Below are positions 34,657-43,365 of a stretch of 50,599 nt of DNA, piece after piece. This DNA is from Verticiella alkaliphila. Its GTDB lineage: Bacteria; Pseudomonadota; Gammaproteobacteria; Burkholderiales; Burkholderiaceae_B. Every line of letters starts with the position of its first letter. Position 1 is the first letter of the stretch. The notes beneath the pieces were generated by a model. That model was given only the letters and a program-made list of their open reading frames with translations. It was not told the DNA's origin and ran no database searches. The translations under genes were made by a program, and so were the position numbers. The DNA is taken from the NCBI RefSeq assembly GCF_018904615.1, contig NZ_JADCNH010000029.1, positions 1 to 50,599 of the forward strand. Reading direction: 5' to 3'.

Positions 34657-37600
34657 TCACGCTGCGCGGGTGATGGGGATCACCCGCAGCTCGAACGTGC
34701 GCAGCAGGTCTTCGCGCTGCGTCCGCACCCGGGCGAGGTTGGCCTCTTTCACGTGGCCATAGCCGCGGATCTCGTCAGGAAGCTCGGCCAGGGCCACGGC
34801 CGTGTCCAGATTGGTCGGCGTGAGCCGCTGCACGACGTGGCGCAGGGTCTCGGCATACTCCGTGGCGAGCGCCCGCTCGGTCTTGCGTTCCTCGGTGCGG
34901 CCAAAGGGATCGAGGGCCGTGCCCCGCAGAAAACGCAGCCTGGCCAGCACCTTGAACGCCTTGAGCATCCAGGGGCCATAGCTCTTCTTGATGCCGCGTC
35001 CCTGGGTGTCCTGCTTGGCGAGGGTGGGTGGCGCTAGGTGGAACCGCAGCCGGTAGTCGCCCTCGAACTGTGCGGCCACCTTGTCGAGGAAGACGCCGTC
35101 CGTGTAGAGCCGGGCCACCTCGTACTCATCCTTGTAGGCCATGAGCTTGAAGGCGTTGCGGGCCACCGCCGCCACTAGCCGCTCGCTGCCGGGCGTGGCC
35201 GCGCTGGCGCGGCGCACGTCCTCGACGAGATCGCGATAGCGCCGGGCATAGGCGCGGCTCTGGTAGGCGGTGAGGAAAGTCTCGCGACGCGCGATCAGCG
35301 TGTCCAAGTCGTCGGCAGGCGTGGCGTCGGCGGTGCCGATGCGACGGTCGTCGTCGGCCGCGTCGCGCGGGCGGCGCAGTTCGACGACGTTAGTGGGGGC
35401 GAGCACGCGCGCCGCGAGTTCCGGCGTCTGGGCGAACTGTCGGCCCCACTCGAAGGCGAGCAGGTTGTTCTGGATCGCCGTGCCGTTGAGCTCGATGGCG
35501 CGGCGCAAGGATTCGCGACGCAAGGGCAGCCAGCCCTTCTGGCAGGCATAGCCCAGCATCATCGGATTGGCGTAGAGTGCATCGCCCACGAGCGCCACTG
35601 CGAGACGACCGGCTTCCAGCACGTCCAGGCGCTCCGGCCCGCCACAGGCCTGTGCCAAATCGCGCGTGAGGTCGCTGCCCGGCAGGGTCCAGTTCGGGTT
35701 GTGAATGAAGGCGGAGGTCGGCGTGACGTCGCCATTGAGCAGCGCGTGCGTGCGGCCCGCCTGGGCGCGGGCCAGCGTTTCCTGGCCGGCCCCCACCACC
35801 AGATCCCCTGCGAGGATGAGGTCGGCTTCGCCGAGTGCCACCCGCGTGCTGTGGATGTTCGCCGGCGTGGCCGCCAGCACCACGTGGGAGTGCACGGCAC
35901 CGCCTTTCTGGGCGAGGCCTGCCATGTCCAGCACCGAGCAGCCCTTGCCCTCCAGATGCGCGGCCATGCCGATCAGCTGGCCGATCGTGACCACCCCGGT
36001 GCCGCCAACGCCCGCCACCAACACCCCGTAAGGCACGTCGAGGCGCGCCAGCGCAGGCTCGGGCAGGTCCGCGGCGGGGACGGCAGCCGTCTCGCCACTG
36101 GCCGTGACGCCGGGCTTGCGCAGTTTGCCGCCTTCCACGGTGACAAAGCTCGGACAGAAGCCGTTCAGGCAGCTGTAGTCCTTGTTGCAGCTGGACTGGT
36201 TGATCGCCCGCTTGCGGCCGAACTCCGTTTCCAGCGGCTCCACGGACAGGCAATTGGACTTGTCGGAGCAATCGCCGCAGCCTTCGCACACGCGCTCGTT
36301 GATGACGACCCGCTTGGCCGGGTCGGGATAGGCCCCGCGTTTGCGGCGGCGCCGCTTCTCGGAGGCGCAGGTCTGCTCGTAGATCAGCACCGACACGCCT
36401 TTGAACGCACGCAGCTCGCGCTGCACGTCGTCCAGTGTGTCGCGATGGTGCAGGGTGACGTCGGGCGCCAGGTCGCGCACGCCCTTGTACTTGTCGGGAT
36501 CGTCGCTCACGAGCGCAATCCGCTGCACGCCCTCGGCCGCCATCTGGCGCGTGATCGCCGCGACGGACAGCGCACCGTCGAAGGGCTGGCCGCCCGTCAT
36601 GGCTACCGCATCGTTGAAGAGGATCTTGTAGGTGATGTTCACGTTCGCGGCCAGCGCGGCGCGAATGGCAAGTGAACCGGAGTGGAGGTAGGTGCCGTCG
36701 CCCAGGTTGGCGAAGATGTGGCCTTCGTCGGTGAAAGGCGCCTGGCCGATCCAGGGCGCGCCTTCGCCGCCCATCTGGGTGAAGGTGGACGTGCTGCGGT
36801 CCATCCACGTCACCATGTAGTGACAGCCGATGCCCGCCACCGCGCGCGAGCCTTCGGGCACGCGGGTGGAGGTATTGTGCGGACAGCCCGAACAGAACCA
36901 CGGCTTGCGTTCCGTGGTGACGCGCGGACGGGCCAGCTCGCGCTCCTTCGCCTCGATCACCGCCAGCCGGGCCTGGATGCCGGCGCGCACGTCGTCGGGC
37001 AGCGCGTCGCGCATCAGCCGCGCGCCAATGGCCTTGGCCACCTTGGCGGGGTCGAGTTCGTAGTGGGCCGGCAGGATCCAGTTGCCTTGCGGCACGGCCC
37101 ATTCGCCGCCGTCCTTCTCGTCGAACTTGCCGATCACGCGCGGAATCTTCTTGCCCGAGCCGATCCAGCTGAAGAGCTCTTCCTTCAGCTGGTACTCGAT
37201 GACCTGACGCTTTTCCTCGACGACGAGGATCTCGTCCAGGCCCTCGGCGAACTGGCGGATGCCCTGGGCCTCGAGCGGCCATACCATGCCCACCTTGTAG
37301 AGCCGCAGGCCGATGTTCCGACAGACGGATTCCGTCAGGCCCAGGTCGGCCAGCGCCTGCCGGGTGTCCAGGTACGCCTTGCCGGAGGCCACGATGCCGA
37401 AGCGGGCGCTGGGAGAATCCCACACCGTGTGGTTCAGACGGTTCGCCCGCGCATAGGCCAAGGCTGCGTAGAGCTTGTAATCCAGCAGCCGGGCTTCCTG
37501 CTGCAACGGGGTATCCGGCCAACGGATGTTGAGCCCGCCCTCGGGCATGGCGAAGTCTTCCGGCAGACGAATGGTCAGCCGGTCGACATCGACTTCCACC

Positions 37601-38262
37601 GAAGCGGATGCCTCGACGATGTCGGTGAGGCACTTCATGCCCACCCACACGCCCGCGTAACGGCTCATGGCCCACCCATGCAGCCCGAAATCCAGATACT
37701 CCTGCACGCTCGCCGGGAAGAGCACCGGCAGCATGGCTGCCTTCAGGATGTGCTCACTCTGGTGGGGCAGGGTGGAGGACTTGGCCGGGTGATCATCCCC
37801 CGCGACCACGAGCACACCGCCGTGCGGTGAGGTGCCAGCGGCATTCGCATGCTTGAAGACGTCCCCGCAGCGATCCACGCCCGGGCCCTTGCCGTACCAC
37901 ATCCCAAAGACGCCGTCGTATCGCGCTTTGGGATACAGATTGACTTGCTGCGTGCCCCACACGGCCGTGGCGGCGAGCTCCTCGTTGAGCCCTGGCGTGA
38001 AGGTGACATGGTGGCGGGCGAGGTGCTCCTTGGCCTTCCAGAGGTTCTGATCGACGCTACCCAGCGGCGAGCCGCGGTAGCCGGACACGAAACCACCGGT
38101 GTTCAGGCCGGCGACCAGATCGCGCTGGCGTTGCAGCATCGGCAGCCGGACCAGGGCGTGCACCCCGCTCATCCAGGCGCGTCCGTGGTCCAGGGTGTAT
38201 CGATCGTCGAGCGTGACCTGCTGCAAGGCGGCCTGCTGCTGGGCCGAAAGCGGGGCGTTCAT
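34657..38262 (-). CDS. Indolepyruvate:ferredoxin oxidoreductase, fused alpha/beta subunits
   Basis: A 1201-residue enzyme that oxidatively decarboxylates aryl 2-oxoacids such as indolepyruvate to acyl-CoA with ferredoxin as acceptor. N-terminal pyrimidine-binding domain: FVSGYRGSPLGSVDQNL at about 58-74. Central thiamine diphosphate domain: CSGCPHNTS and NLGDGTYLHSG. A 4Fe-4S region has CEGCGDCSDKSNC and CNKDYSCLNGFCPS. The C-terminal IorB-like gamma domain starts at GVLVAGVGGTGVVTIGQL (about 750) and contains MAGLAQKGGAVHSHV. Fused versions of this size are common in aerobic beta-proteobacteria. ATG 38262 has a GGAG ribosome binding site. It is a stand-alone gene, divergent from wzm and convergent with the type I secretion operon. 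Confidence 0.92.
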   Translation of the reverse strand: MNAPLSAQQQAALQQVTLDDRYTLDHGRAWMSGVHALVRLPMLQRQRDLVAGLNTGGFVSGYRGSPLGSVDQNLWKAKEHLARHHVTFTPGLNEELAATAVWGTQQVNLYPKARYDGVFGMWYGKGPGVDRCGDVFKHANAAGTSPHGGVLVVAGDDHPAKSSTLPHQSEHILKAAMLPVLFPASVQEYLDFGLHGWAMSRYAGVWVGMKCLTDIVEASASVEVDVDRLTIRLPEDFAMPEGGLNIRWPDTPLQQEARLLDYKLYAALAYARANRLNHTVWDSPSARFGIVASGKAYLDTRQALADLGLTESVCRNIGLRLYKVGMVWPLEAQGIRQFAEGLDEILVVEEKRQVIEYQLKEELFSWIGSGKKIPRVIGKFDEKDGGEWAVPQGNWILPAHYELDPAKVAKAIGARLMRDALPDDVRAGIQARLAVIEAKERELARPRVTTERKPWFCSGCPHNTSTRVPEGSRAVAGIGCHYMVTWMDRSTSTFTQMGGEGAPWIGQAPFTDEGHIFANLGDGTYLHSGSLAIRAALAANVNITYKILFNDAVAMTGGQPFDGALSVAAITRQMAAEGVQRIALVSDDPDKYKGVRDLAPDVTLHHRDTLDDVQRELRAFKGVSVLIYEQTCASEKRRRRKRGAYPDPAKRVVINERVCEGCGDCSDKSNCLSVEPLETEFGRKRAINQSSCNKDYSCLNGFCPSFVTVEGGKLRKPGVTASGETAAVPAADLPEPALARLDVPYGVLVAGVGGTGVVTIGQLIGMAAHLEGKGCSVLDMAGLAQKGGAVHSHVVLAATPANIHSTRVALGEADLILAGDLVVGAGQETLARAQAGRTHALLNGDVTPTSAFIHNPNWTLPGSDLTRDLAQACGGPERLDVLEAGRLAVALVGDALYANPMMLGYACQKGWLPLRRESLRRAIELNGTAIQNNLLAFEWGRQFAQTPELAARVLAPTNVVELRRPRDAADDDRRIGTADATPADDLDTLIARRETFLTAYQSRAYARRYRDLVEDVRRASAATPGSERLVAAVARNAFKLMAYKDEYEVARLYTDGVFLDKVAAQFEGDYRLRFHLAPPTLAKQDTQGRGIKKSYGPWMLKAFKVLARLRFLRGTALDPFGRTEERKTERALATEYAETLRHVVQRLTPTNLDTAVALAELPDEIRGYGHVKEANLARVRTQREDLLRTFELRVIPITRAA

Positions 38263-38478
38263 GATGTCTCCAAGCGGGTGTTGGGGGGATGCTCCCGGCC
38301 TGCGTCACCTCGTGAGCGCGCGAGCCATGGCATCGATACCGTTCTTGTCCTGCCTGCATTCGTTGTAACGCGCGCCGCAGGGGCGTGCAATAGGGCCTTG
38401 CGCAGGGGGCAGGACACGTCCTGATACGCGTGTTTCCGTGTGCCGCGTACGCGCCGACTCCCGTACAATCCTGCCACC

Positions 38479-39285
38479 ATGAATCTGATGCGGAACACGC
38501 TGTTCGCGACCTGGCGCTTTCGTGGCCTCGTCCGGGCGATCTCCGAGCGCGACTTGCGTGCGCGCTACACGGGCTCCCTCCTCGGCCCGGCCTGGCTGAT
38601 CCTCCAGCCGCTGTCCATGATCCTGATCTACACCCTGGTGTTCTCTCAGGTCATGCACGCGCGTCTGCCGGGTGAACACACCTCGGCCTTCGCCTACAGC
38701 GTCTTCATCTGCGCGGGCCTCATCACCTGGGGCTTCTTCGTCGAGATCACCACGCGCACCAAGGGCATCTTCCTGGAGCACGCGAATCTCATCAAGAAGG
38801 TGCAGTTTCCCAAGCTGGTGCTGCTCGTGCCGGTGGTGGTGGTGGCGCTCTTCAACTTCCTCATCCTGACCGGGCTCTACTTCATCTTCTTGCTGCTGGT
38901 CGATGCCTGGCCGGGGTGGATCGTGCTGTGGGCCCTGCCCAGCATCGCCGCGCTCACGTTCCTTGCCCTGGCCATCGGCCTGCTCGCGGGCGTGCTGCAT
39001 GTGTTCGTGCGCGACGTGGGGCAGACGGTGGACATCGCACTGCAGCTGCTCTTCTGGGGCACCCCGATCGTCTACCCGATCACCATCCTGTCCGATTGGA
39101 TGCGCGAGATCGTGTATTTCAACCCGGTGGTGCGGCCCATCACCAACTTGCAGCAACTCTTCCTGAACGGCACCGTCCCCACGCTGGAATCGCTCGCCTA
39201 CACGGTGGGCATCGCATCGGTGCTGGCCGTGCTGGCGATCATCGCCTACAAGCGTCTCTATGCCGAGATGCTGGATTACCTGTAG
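38479..39285 (+). CDS. wzm: Polysaccharide ABC exporter permease Wzm
   Basis: The membrane subunit of an ABC-2 type exporter that moves a completed lipid-linked O-antigen or capsule-like chain across the inner membrane. The 268-residue product has six hydrophobic segments (first at about 35-56) and the family sequence RDLRARYTGSLLGPAWLILQ near the N-terminus, plus FVRDVGQTVDIALQLLFWGTPIVYP. A TACAAT lies only 9 nt upstream of ATG 38479; if it is a -10 element the message would be almost leaderless. The ATPase gene follows at once. Confidence 0.93.
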   Translation: MNLMRNTLFATWRFRGLVRAISERDLRARYTGSLLGPAWLILQPLSMILIYTLVFSQVMHARLPGEHTSAFAYSVFICAGLITWGFFVEITTRTKGIFLEHANLIKKVQFPKLVLLVPVVVVALFNFLILTGLYFIFLLLVDAWPGWIVLWALPSIAALTFLALAIGLLAGVLHVFVRDVGQTVDIALQLLFWGTPIVYPITILSDWMREIVYFNPVVRPITNLQQLFLNGTVPTLESLAYTVGIASVLAVLAIIAYKRLYAEMLDYL

Positions 39286-39300
39286 ACGGTGGCCCATTCC

Positions 39301-40548
39301 ATGACTTCTCCTGTGATCTCGATCCAGAATGTAGGCAAGGCCTACGCGAGCGCCTATGGCAAGAAGGCGCTGTTGAAGCGCGTCTTCAGCGGCCGTACGG
39401 ATCCGAACCGCCTGCGCTGGGTGCTGCGCGGCGTCACCTTCGACGTGCGGCCGGGCCAGGCCGTGGGCCTGATCGGCGTGAACGGCGCGGGCAAGAGCAC
39501 CTTGCTCAAGATGCTCGCCGGCACGAGCAGTGCCACCGAAGGCAAGATCGTCATCAACGGCACGGTCTCCGCGCTGCTCGAACTCGGCCTGGGGTTTCAC
39601 CCGGATTTCACCGGGCGTGAGAATGCCTATATGTCGGGCCAGATGACGGGTCGCAGCCGCGCCGAGATGGATGCCGTCATGCACGAGATCGAGGCCTTCG
39701 CCGAAGTGGGCGATTACTTCGATCTGCCGGTGCGCACGTATTCAAGCGGCATGCAGGTGCGCGTGGCGTTTGCCGTGGCCACGGCCTTCAAGCCCGACGT
39801 GCTCATCGTGGACGAAGCCTTGTCGGTGGGCGATGCGTACTTCCAGCACAAGTCATTTGCGCGCATCCGGCAGTTCCGCGACGACGGGGCGACGCTGCTC
39901 TTCGTGTCGCACGATCCGGGCGCGATCAAGACCCTGTGTGACCGCGCGCTGCTGCTGGGCGAGGGCGGGGTGCTGCGCGACGGCGACCCTGCCGACGTGC
40001 TCGATTTCTACTACGCGCTGATCTCCGCGCGCGAGGATGCGGCCAAGGATCCAGAGGGCGATCTCGGCGAACTCGGCCGGCGCTCGGGCAATGGCAAGGC
40101 CCGCATGGTGTCCGTGAAGCTGCTGGGCGCCAAGGACATCAATGCCGTCGAGCAGCCCATGTTCCGCGTGGGCGAGGCCGCGCGCCTGTGCATCGAGGTG
40201 GATGTCAACGAGCCTTTGCCCGGCCTCACGCTGGGCATGACCATCCGCGATCGCACGGGCTACGACGTCTTCGGGATGAACACCCGCCGCCTGGGCTTCA
40301 AGGATATCGGCATGACGCCGGGCGAGCGCCAGCGGATCGAATTCAACCTGCCCGAGCTCAACATCGGCACTGGGCACTACCACATCAGCGTCGCCCTGCA
40401 CGACGACGATCACCACGTCGCCGGCAATTACGACCGCTGGGATCAGGCCGTGGTGTTCGAGGTGACGCACGGCACGATGGTGCCGTTCGCGGGCGTGGCC
40501 GCGTTGCCGGTGAGCGTGGACGTGACGCCTGTGCGGGCCCCCGCCTGA
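39301..40548 (+). CDS. wzt: Polysaccharide ABC exporter ATPase Wzt with C-terminal glycan-binding domain
   Basis: The nucleotide-binding subunit paired with Wzm. Of 415 residues, the first ~240 are the ATPase: Walker A GVNGAGKST at 59-67, the signature YSSGMQVRVAFA, Walker B VLIVDEALSVGD and the switch histidine FVSHD. Residues about 265-410 form the Wzt C-terminal beta-sandwich that in E. coli O9a recognises the capped end of the O-chain; TVGxx-like elements are replaced here by GMTIRDRTGYDVFGMN and HYHISVALHD. Presence of this domain implies that the chain carries a non-reducing terminal modification. A GTG at 39289 would add four residues. It converges with the FkbM gene. Confidence 0.93.
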   Translation: MTSPVISIQNVGKAYASAYGKKALLKRVFSGRTDPNRLRWVLRGVTFDVRPGQAVGLIGVNGAGKSTLLKMLAGTSSATEGKIVINGTVSALLELGLGFHPDFTGRENAYMSGQMTGRSRAEMDAVMHEIEAFAEVGDYFDLPVRTYSSGMQVRVAFAVATAFKPDVLIVDEALSVGDAYFQHKSFARIRQFRDDGATLLFVSHDPGAIKTLCDRALLLGEGGVLRDGDPADVLDFYYALISAREDAAKDPEGDLGELGRRSGNGKARMVSVKLLGAKDINAVEQPMFRVGEAARLCIEVDVNEPLPGLTLGMTIRDRTGYDVFGMNTRRLGFKDIGMTPGERQRIEFNLPELNIGTGHYHISVALHDDDHHVAGNYDRWDQAVVFEVTHGTMVPFAGVAALPVSVDVTPVRAPA

Positions 40549-40584
40549 CGGCGCATGTCGCCGTCGGCGCACGGCCTCGGGCTG

Positions 40585-41679
40585 TCAGGCCGAAGCCGGG
40601 CGCGCGATGATGTCGATGTGGTCCACGCCGGACTGCGTGTGGGCATCGAGCACGCGCGCGGTGTCGGTGCCGCAATCGTCGATACTGCCATCGTGTTGGA
40701 CCACGCCCAGCGTGTAGCCAAGCCCTACCAGGAACTCGAGATAATGTTGGCCTGAGACACCGCTCATGCCGGGCATGGCGTTGGGCGAGAACTCGCTCAC
40801 GACGATGGGCTTGTCGCGGCGCAGGATCTGTTCGGCGCCCTTGAGGGCCCGATACTCCGCGCCTTCGATGTCGATCTTGATGAAATCCGTGCGCTGCTGA
40901 TGCAGGACCAGGTGGTCGAGCTGCACGGCGGGCACGATGCGCGCGGACGTGAGTGCCTCGAGTTCGGCCGGCGCGGTGGACGTCGTCCCGTTGCTGTAGG
41001 TGGAATTGAGCACCAGGAGGCCATCCTGATCGGACGTCCCCATCGGGTACACCGTCACCTGTGCGAAGTCGTTGGCGCGTCGGCTCGCCTCTAGCAGAGC
41101 CACGTTGCGCGCGTTCGGTTCGAACGCGCAGACGCGGCCCTCCTTGCCGACGAGATGCGCGGCAAGCATCGTGAAGTAGCCGATGTTGGCACCGACGTCG
41201 ATGACGTTCATGCCGGGCCGCAGCAGCTCCTGGAAGATCTTCGTGACGTGGTCCTCGTAGCTGCTCACCAGCAGGTGCTTGCCGACGTCTTCGTCGGTCG
41301 TGTCCACCAGGAATTTGAGGCCGTGCTGATCGGACCAGGCGAGGCTGGGATCGAGCGTGGCGTTGATGAGCTTGCGGTGCGCGAATTCGGCGGAATTCAG
41401 ATAGGTGGAGACTACCTGGGGCAGCGCCGTACCTGCCTTGCTGAGGTGGCCTGGGATCTCCTCGGGGCTGGGCGCGCGGCCAAGGATGAGCCGAAAGCAG
41501 TAGAGGATGTCCTCCTCGGTTGCCTCACCGGTCTGGGGTAGATCGCGTCGCGTGGCGGCCGGCTTGGTCGCACCGTCCGATGTTGGCTCAGGCCCGGCAG
41601 GCGGTGCCACCGAGGTCAGGGCAGCGTCGGGTGCCGGGGCGGCGCGGCTCGATAGCGCGCGAAGAAGCTTCAGGACCAT
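40585..41679 (-). CDS. FkbM family SAM-dependent methyltransferase with N-terminal DUF4214-like module
   Basis: FkbM enzymes methylate hydroxyl groups, often of sugars. From ATG 41679 the product has 364 residues. Residues about 50-100 contain YCFRLILGRAPSPEE and STYLNSAEFAHRK, resembling the DUF4214 helical module found in surface-glycan proteins. The methyltransferase domain has VIDVGANIGYFTMLAA (SAM binding), CAFEPNARNVALL, FIKIDIEGAEYRALKG and IVVSEFSPNAM, all FkbM landmarks. An ATG at 41772 would add 31 basic residues, possibly non-coding; it would bring the start within 35 nt of the Fur box. Location beside Wzm/Wzt makes it a candidate for methylating the exported glycan. Confidence 0.85.
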   Translation of the reverse strand: MVLKLLRALSSRAAPAPDAALTSVAPPAGPEPTSDGATKPAATRRDLPQTGEATEEDILYCFRLILGRAPSPEEIPGHLSKAGTALPQVVSTYLNSAEFAHRKLINATLDPSLAWSDQHGLKFLVDTTDEDVGKHLLVSSYEDHVTKIFQELLRPGMNVIDVGANIGYFTMLAAHLVGKEGRVCAFEPNARNVALLEASRRANDFAQVTVYPMGTSDQDGLLVLNSTYSNGTTSTAPAELEALTSARIVPAVQLDHLVLHQQRTDFIKIDIEGAEYRALKGAEQILRRDKPIVVSEFSPNAMPGMSGVSGQHYLEFLVGLGYTLGVVQHDGSIDDCGTDTARVLDAHTQSGVDHIDIIARPASA

Positions 41680-41806
41680 CAGGACATCTCTCGTCAGAAT
41701 GAGGCGACGACGCGCGGTGTCGGCGCGTGACCGTTCGATTGTGTCATCGGCGCGGACGTGATCCGTCGGCATTGCGCCGCGCGCAACACAAACGCCATCC
41801 AGACTG

Positions 41807-41825
41807 AATATTGATTATCATTCTC
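41807..41825 (+). promoter_or_regulatory. Fur box upstream of the dihydroxybenzoate genes
   Basis: AATATTGATTATCATTCTC matches the 19-bp Fur consensus GATAATGATAATCATTATC at 15 of 19 positions. It lies 36 nt upstream of the isochorismatase start, within the divergent region shared with the FkbM gene. This predicts iron-repressed transcription of the two dihydroxybenzoate genes and possibly of the FkbM gene. Confidence 0.8.
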
Positions 41826-41860
41826 ATGCAGCGTTGTGCGCACCTGACTTTGACCTCGAC

Positions 41861-42511
41861 ATGACCATTCCCGCCCTTGCATCCTATCCCATGCCCGCCG
41901 ATCCCGTCGAGAACCGTGTCGGCTGGCGACTGGATCCGTCGCGCGCCGCGCTGCTGGTGCACGACATGCAGGCCTACTTCCTCAACAAGTTCGAGACGAC
42001 GCAGGCCCCCGTGCCCGCACTCGTGCAGAACATTCGTCAGCTGCGCGAGGCCTGCGACGACGCGGGTGTGCCCGTGTTCTACACCGCGCAGCCGGTGGCG
42101 CAGCCTGCGGGTGACAGGGCGCTGCTCAACGACTTCTGGGGGCCGGGGCTCACGCAAGCGCAGTTCCACGCACAGCAACCCATCATTGAGCCGCTGGCCC
42201 CGCGGGCGCAGGACACGGTGCTCACCAAATGGCGGTACAGCGCTTTCCAGCGTTCCGACCTGCGCGAGCAGCTACGCGCCCGAGGCCGCGACCAGCTGAT
42301 CATCTGCGGCATCTACGCTCATATCGGCTGCATGGCGACGGCGCTCGAAGCATTCATGCAGGACGTCCAGCCGTTCTTCGTCATCGATGGCGTGGCGGAC
42401 TTCTCCGAGGAAGAGCACCACATGGCCGTGCGCTACGTGGCGCGTCGCTGCGGGATGAGCGTGACGGTGGCGCAAGCCGTGACCGCGCTGGCCGGCGAGA
42501 GCACGCGATGA
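41861..42511 (+). CDS. Isochorismatase, EntB-type without carrier domain
   Basis: Hydrolyses isochorismate to 2,3-dihydro-2,3-dihydroxybenzoate and pyruvate. The 216-residue product aligns with the N-terminal half of EntB from its first residues (MTIPALASYPMP). It has LLVHDMQAYF with catalytic D35, DRALLNDFWGPGLT, LTKWRYSAF with K123, and GIYAHIGCMATALEAFM with C157. It stops where EntB's aryl carrier domain would begin, so it cannot itself load DHB onto an NRPS. It overlaps the dehydrogenase gene by 4 nt (ATGA) and sits behind a Fur box. An in-frame start at 41834 would add nine residues. Confidence 0.92.
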   Translation: MTIPALASYPMPADPVENRVGWRLDPSRAALLVHDMQAYFLNKFETTQAPVPALVQNIRQLREACDDAGVPVFYTAQPVAQPAGDRALLNDFWGPGLTQAQFHAQQPIIEPLAPRAQDTVLTKWRYSAFQRSDLREQLRARGRDQLIICGIYAHIGCMATALEAFMQDVQPFFVIDGVADFSEEEHHMAVRYVARRCGMSVTVAQAVTALAGESTR

Positions 42512-43305
42512 ACGGCCGGATGAAAGAGGCAGCCGGCGGACCGGGAGAGTTCGCCGATGAGCACGTGTTCGTCACCGGCGCCGCGGGTGGTATCGGCGCG
42601 GCGCTGGTACAGGCGTTGCTGGCCGAAGGCGCGCGGGTGACGGCCATCGATGCGGATGCTGCGGGCTTGGCGGCATTGACTGGCGGCGAGGCCTTGCGTA
42701 CGGAGACGGTCGACGTGAGCCAGTCGCAGGCCGTCAAGGCGGCGGTGGCTGCGAGCGAAGTGGCGTTCGGGCCCATCGATCGGCTGGTCTGCGTGGCTGG
42801 CGTGCTGCAGATGGGGCGCATCGCCGATCTGACGGATGCGCAGTGGGCCCGGGCATTCGCGATCAACACCGACGGGGTCTTCCACGCGTGTCGCGAAGTG
42901 GCGGCGGGCATGATCGGGCGCCGGCATGGCGCCATCGTCAACGTCAGTTCCAACGCCGCCACTACACCGCGTCTGGCCATGGGCGCGTATGCGGCCTCGA
43001 AGGCCGCGGTGACCGCGCTCTCGAACTGCCTGGCATTGGAGCTCGCCGAGTACGGCATCCGTTGCAACGTGGTGTCGCCTGGCTCGACCGACACCGAGAT
43101 GCAGCGTGCCATGTGGCGCCAGGGCTCGTCGCGCGAGGCCGTCATCGAGGGCAACCCGGCGCAGTATCGGCTCGGCATCCCCCTGCGCAAGATCGCACGG
43201 CCCGACGAGGTCGTCCAGGCGATTCTCTTCCTGTTGTCAGAGCGCGCCAGTCACATCACGCTGCACGACTTGCGCGTGGATGGTGGCGCGACGCTGGATC
43301 AGTGA
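42508..43305 (+). CDS. entA: 2,3-dihydro-2,3-dihydroxybenzoate dehydrogenase (EntA)
   Basis: An NAD-dependent short-chain dehydrogenase that aromatises the isochorismatase product to 2,3-dihydroxybenzoate. The 265-residue product has the cofactor motif TGAAGGIG at 23-30, catalytic S147/S148 with Y161 and K165 (YAASK), and the EntA-specific CNVVSPGSTDTEMQR, GIPLRKIARPDE and ASHITLHDLRVDGG. These stretches separate it from ordinary ketoacyl reductases. The expected NAG motif is written CVAGV. With the isochorismatase it completes isochorismate to DHB; isochorismate synthase and DHB-AMP ligase genes are not in the window. Confidence 0.92.
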   Translation: MNGRMKEAAGGPGEFADEHVFVTGAAGGIGAALVQALLAEGARVTAIDADAAGLAALTGGEALRTETVDVSQSQAVKAAVAASEVAFGPIDRLVCVAGVLQMGRIADLTDAQWARAFAINTDGVFHACREVAAGMIGRRHGAIVNVSSNAATTPRLAMGAYAASKAAVTALSNCLALELAEYGIRCNVVSPGSTDTEMQRAMWRQGSSREAVIEGNPAQYRLGIPLRKIARPDEVVQAILFLLSERASHITLHDLRVDGGATLDQ

Positions 43306-43325
43306 GCCGCGCGGAGCCTGCCGCA

Positions 43326-43353
43326 CGTTCGGCCAGCGCGAAGCGGCCGAACG
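43326..43353. terminator. Inverted repeat, possible bidirectional terminator
   Basis: CGTTCGGCC (43326-43334), a 10-nt loop, and GGCCGAACG (43345-43353) form a perfect 9-bp stem between the convergent entA and glycosyltransferase genes. There is no T-tract on either side, so function as an intrinsic terminator is uncertain. Confidence 0.45.
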
Positions 43354-43365
43354 CGGTCGTTCACA

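Noticed and set aside
35390-37675. 761-codon minus-strand ORF in another frame of the indolepyruvate oxidoreductase gene
   Set aside because: Same-strand alternate frame with Arg/Gly/Pro-rich nonsense; the real frame carries all catalytic motifs.
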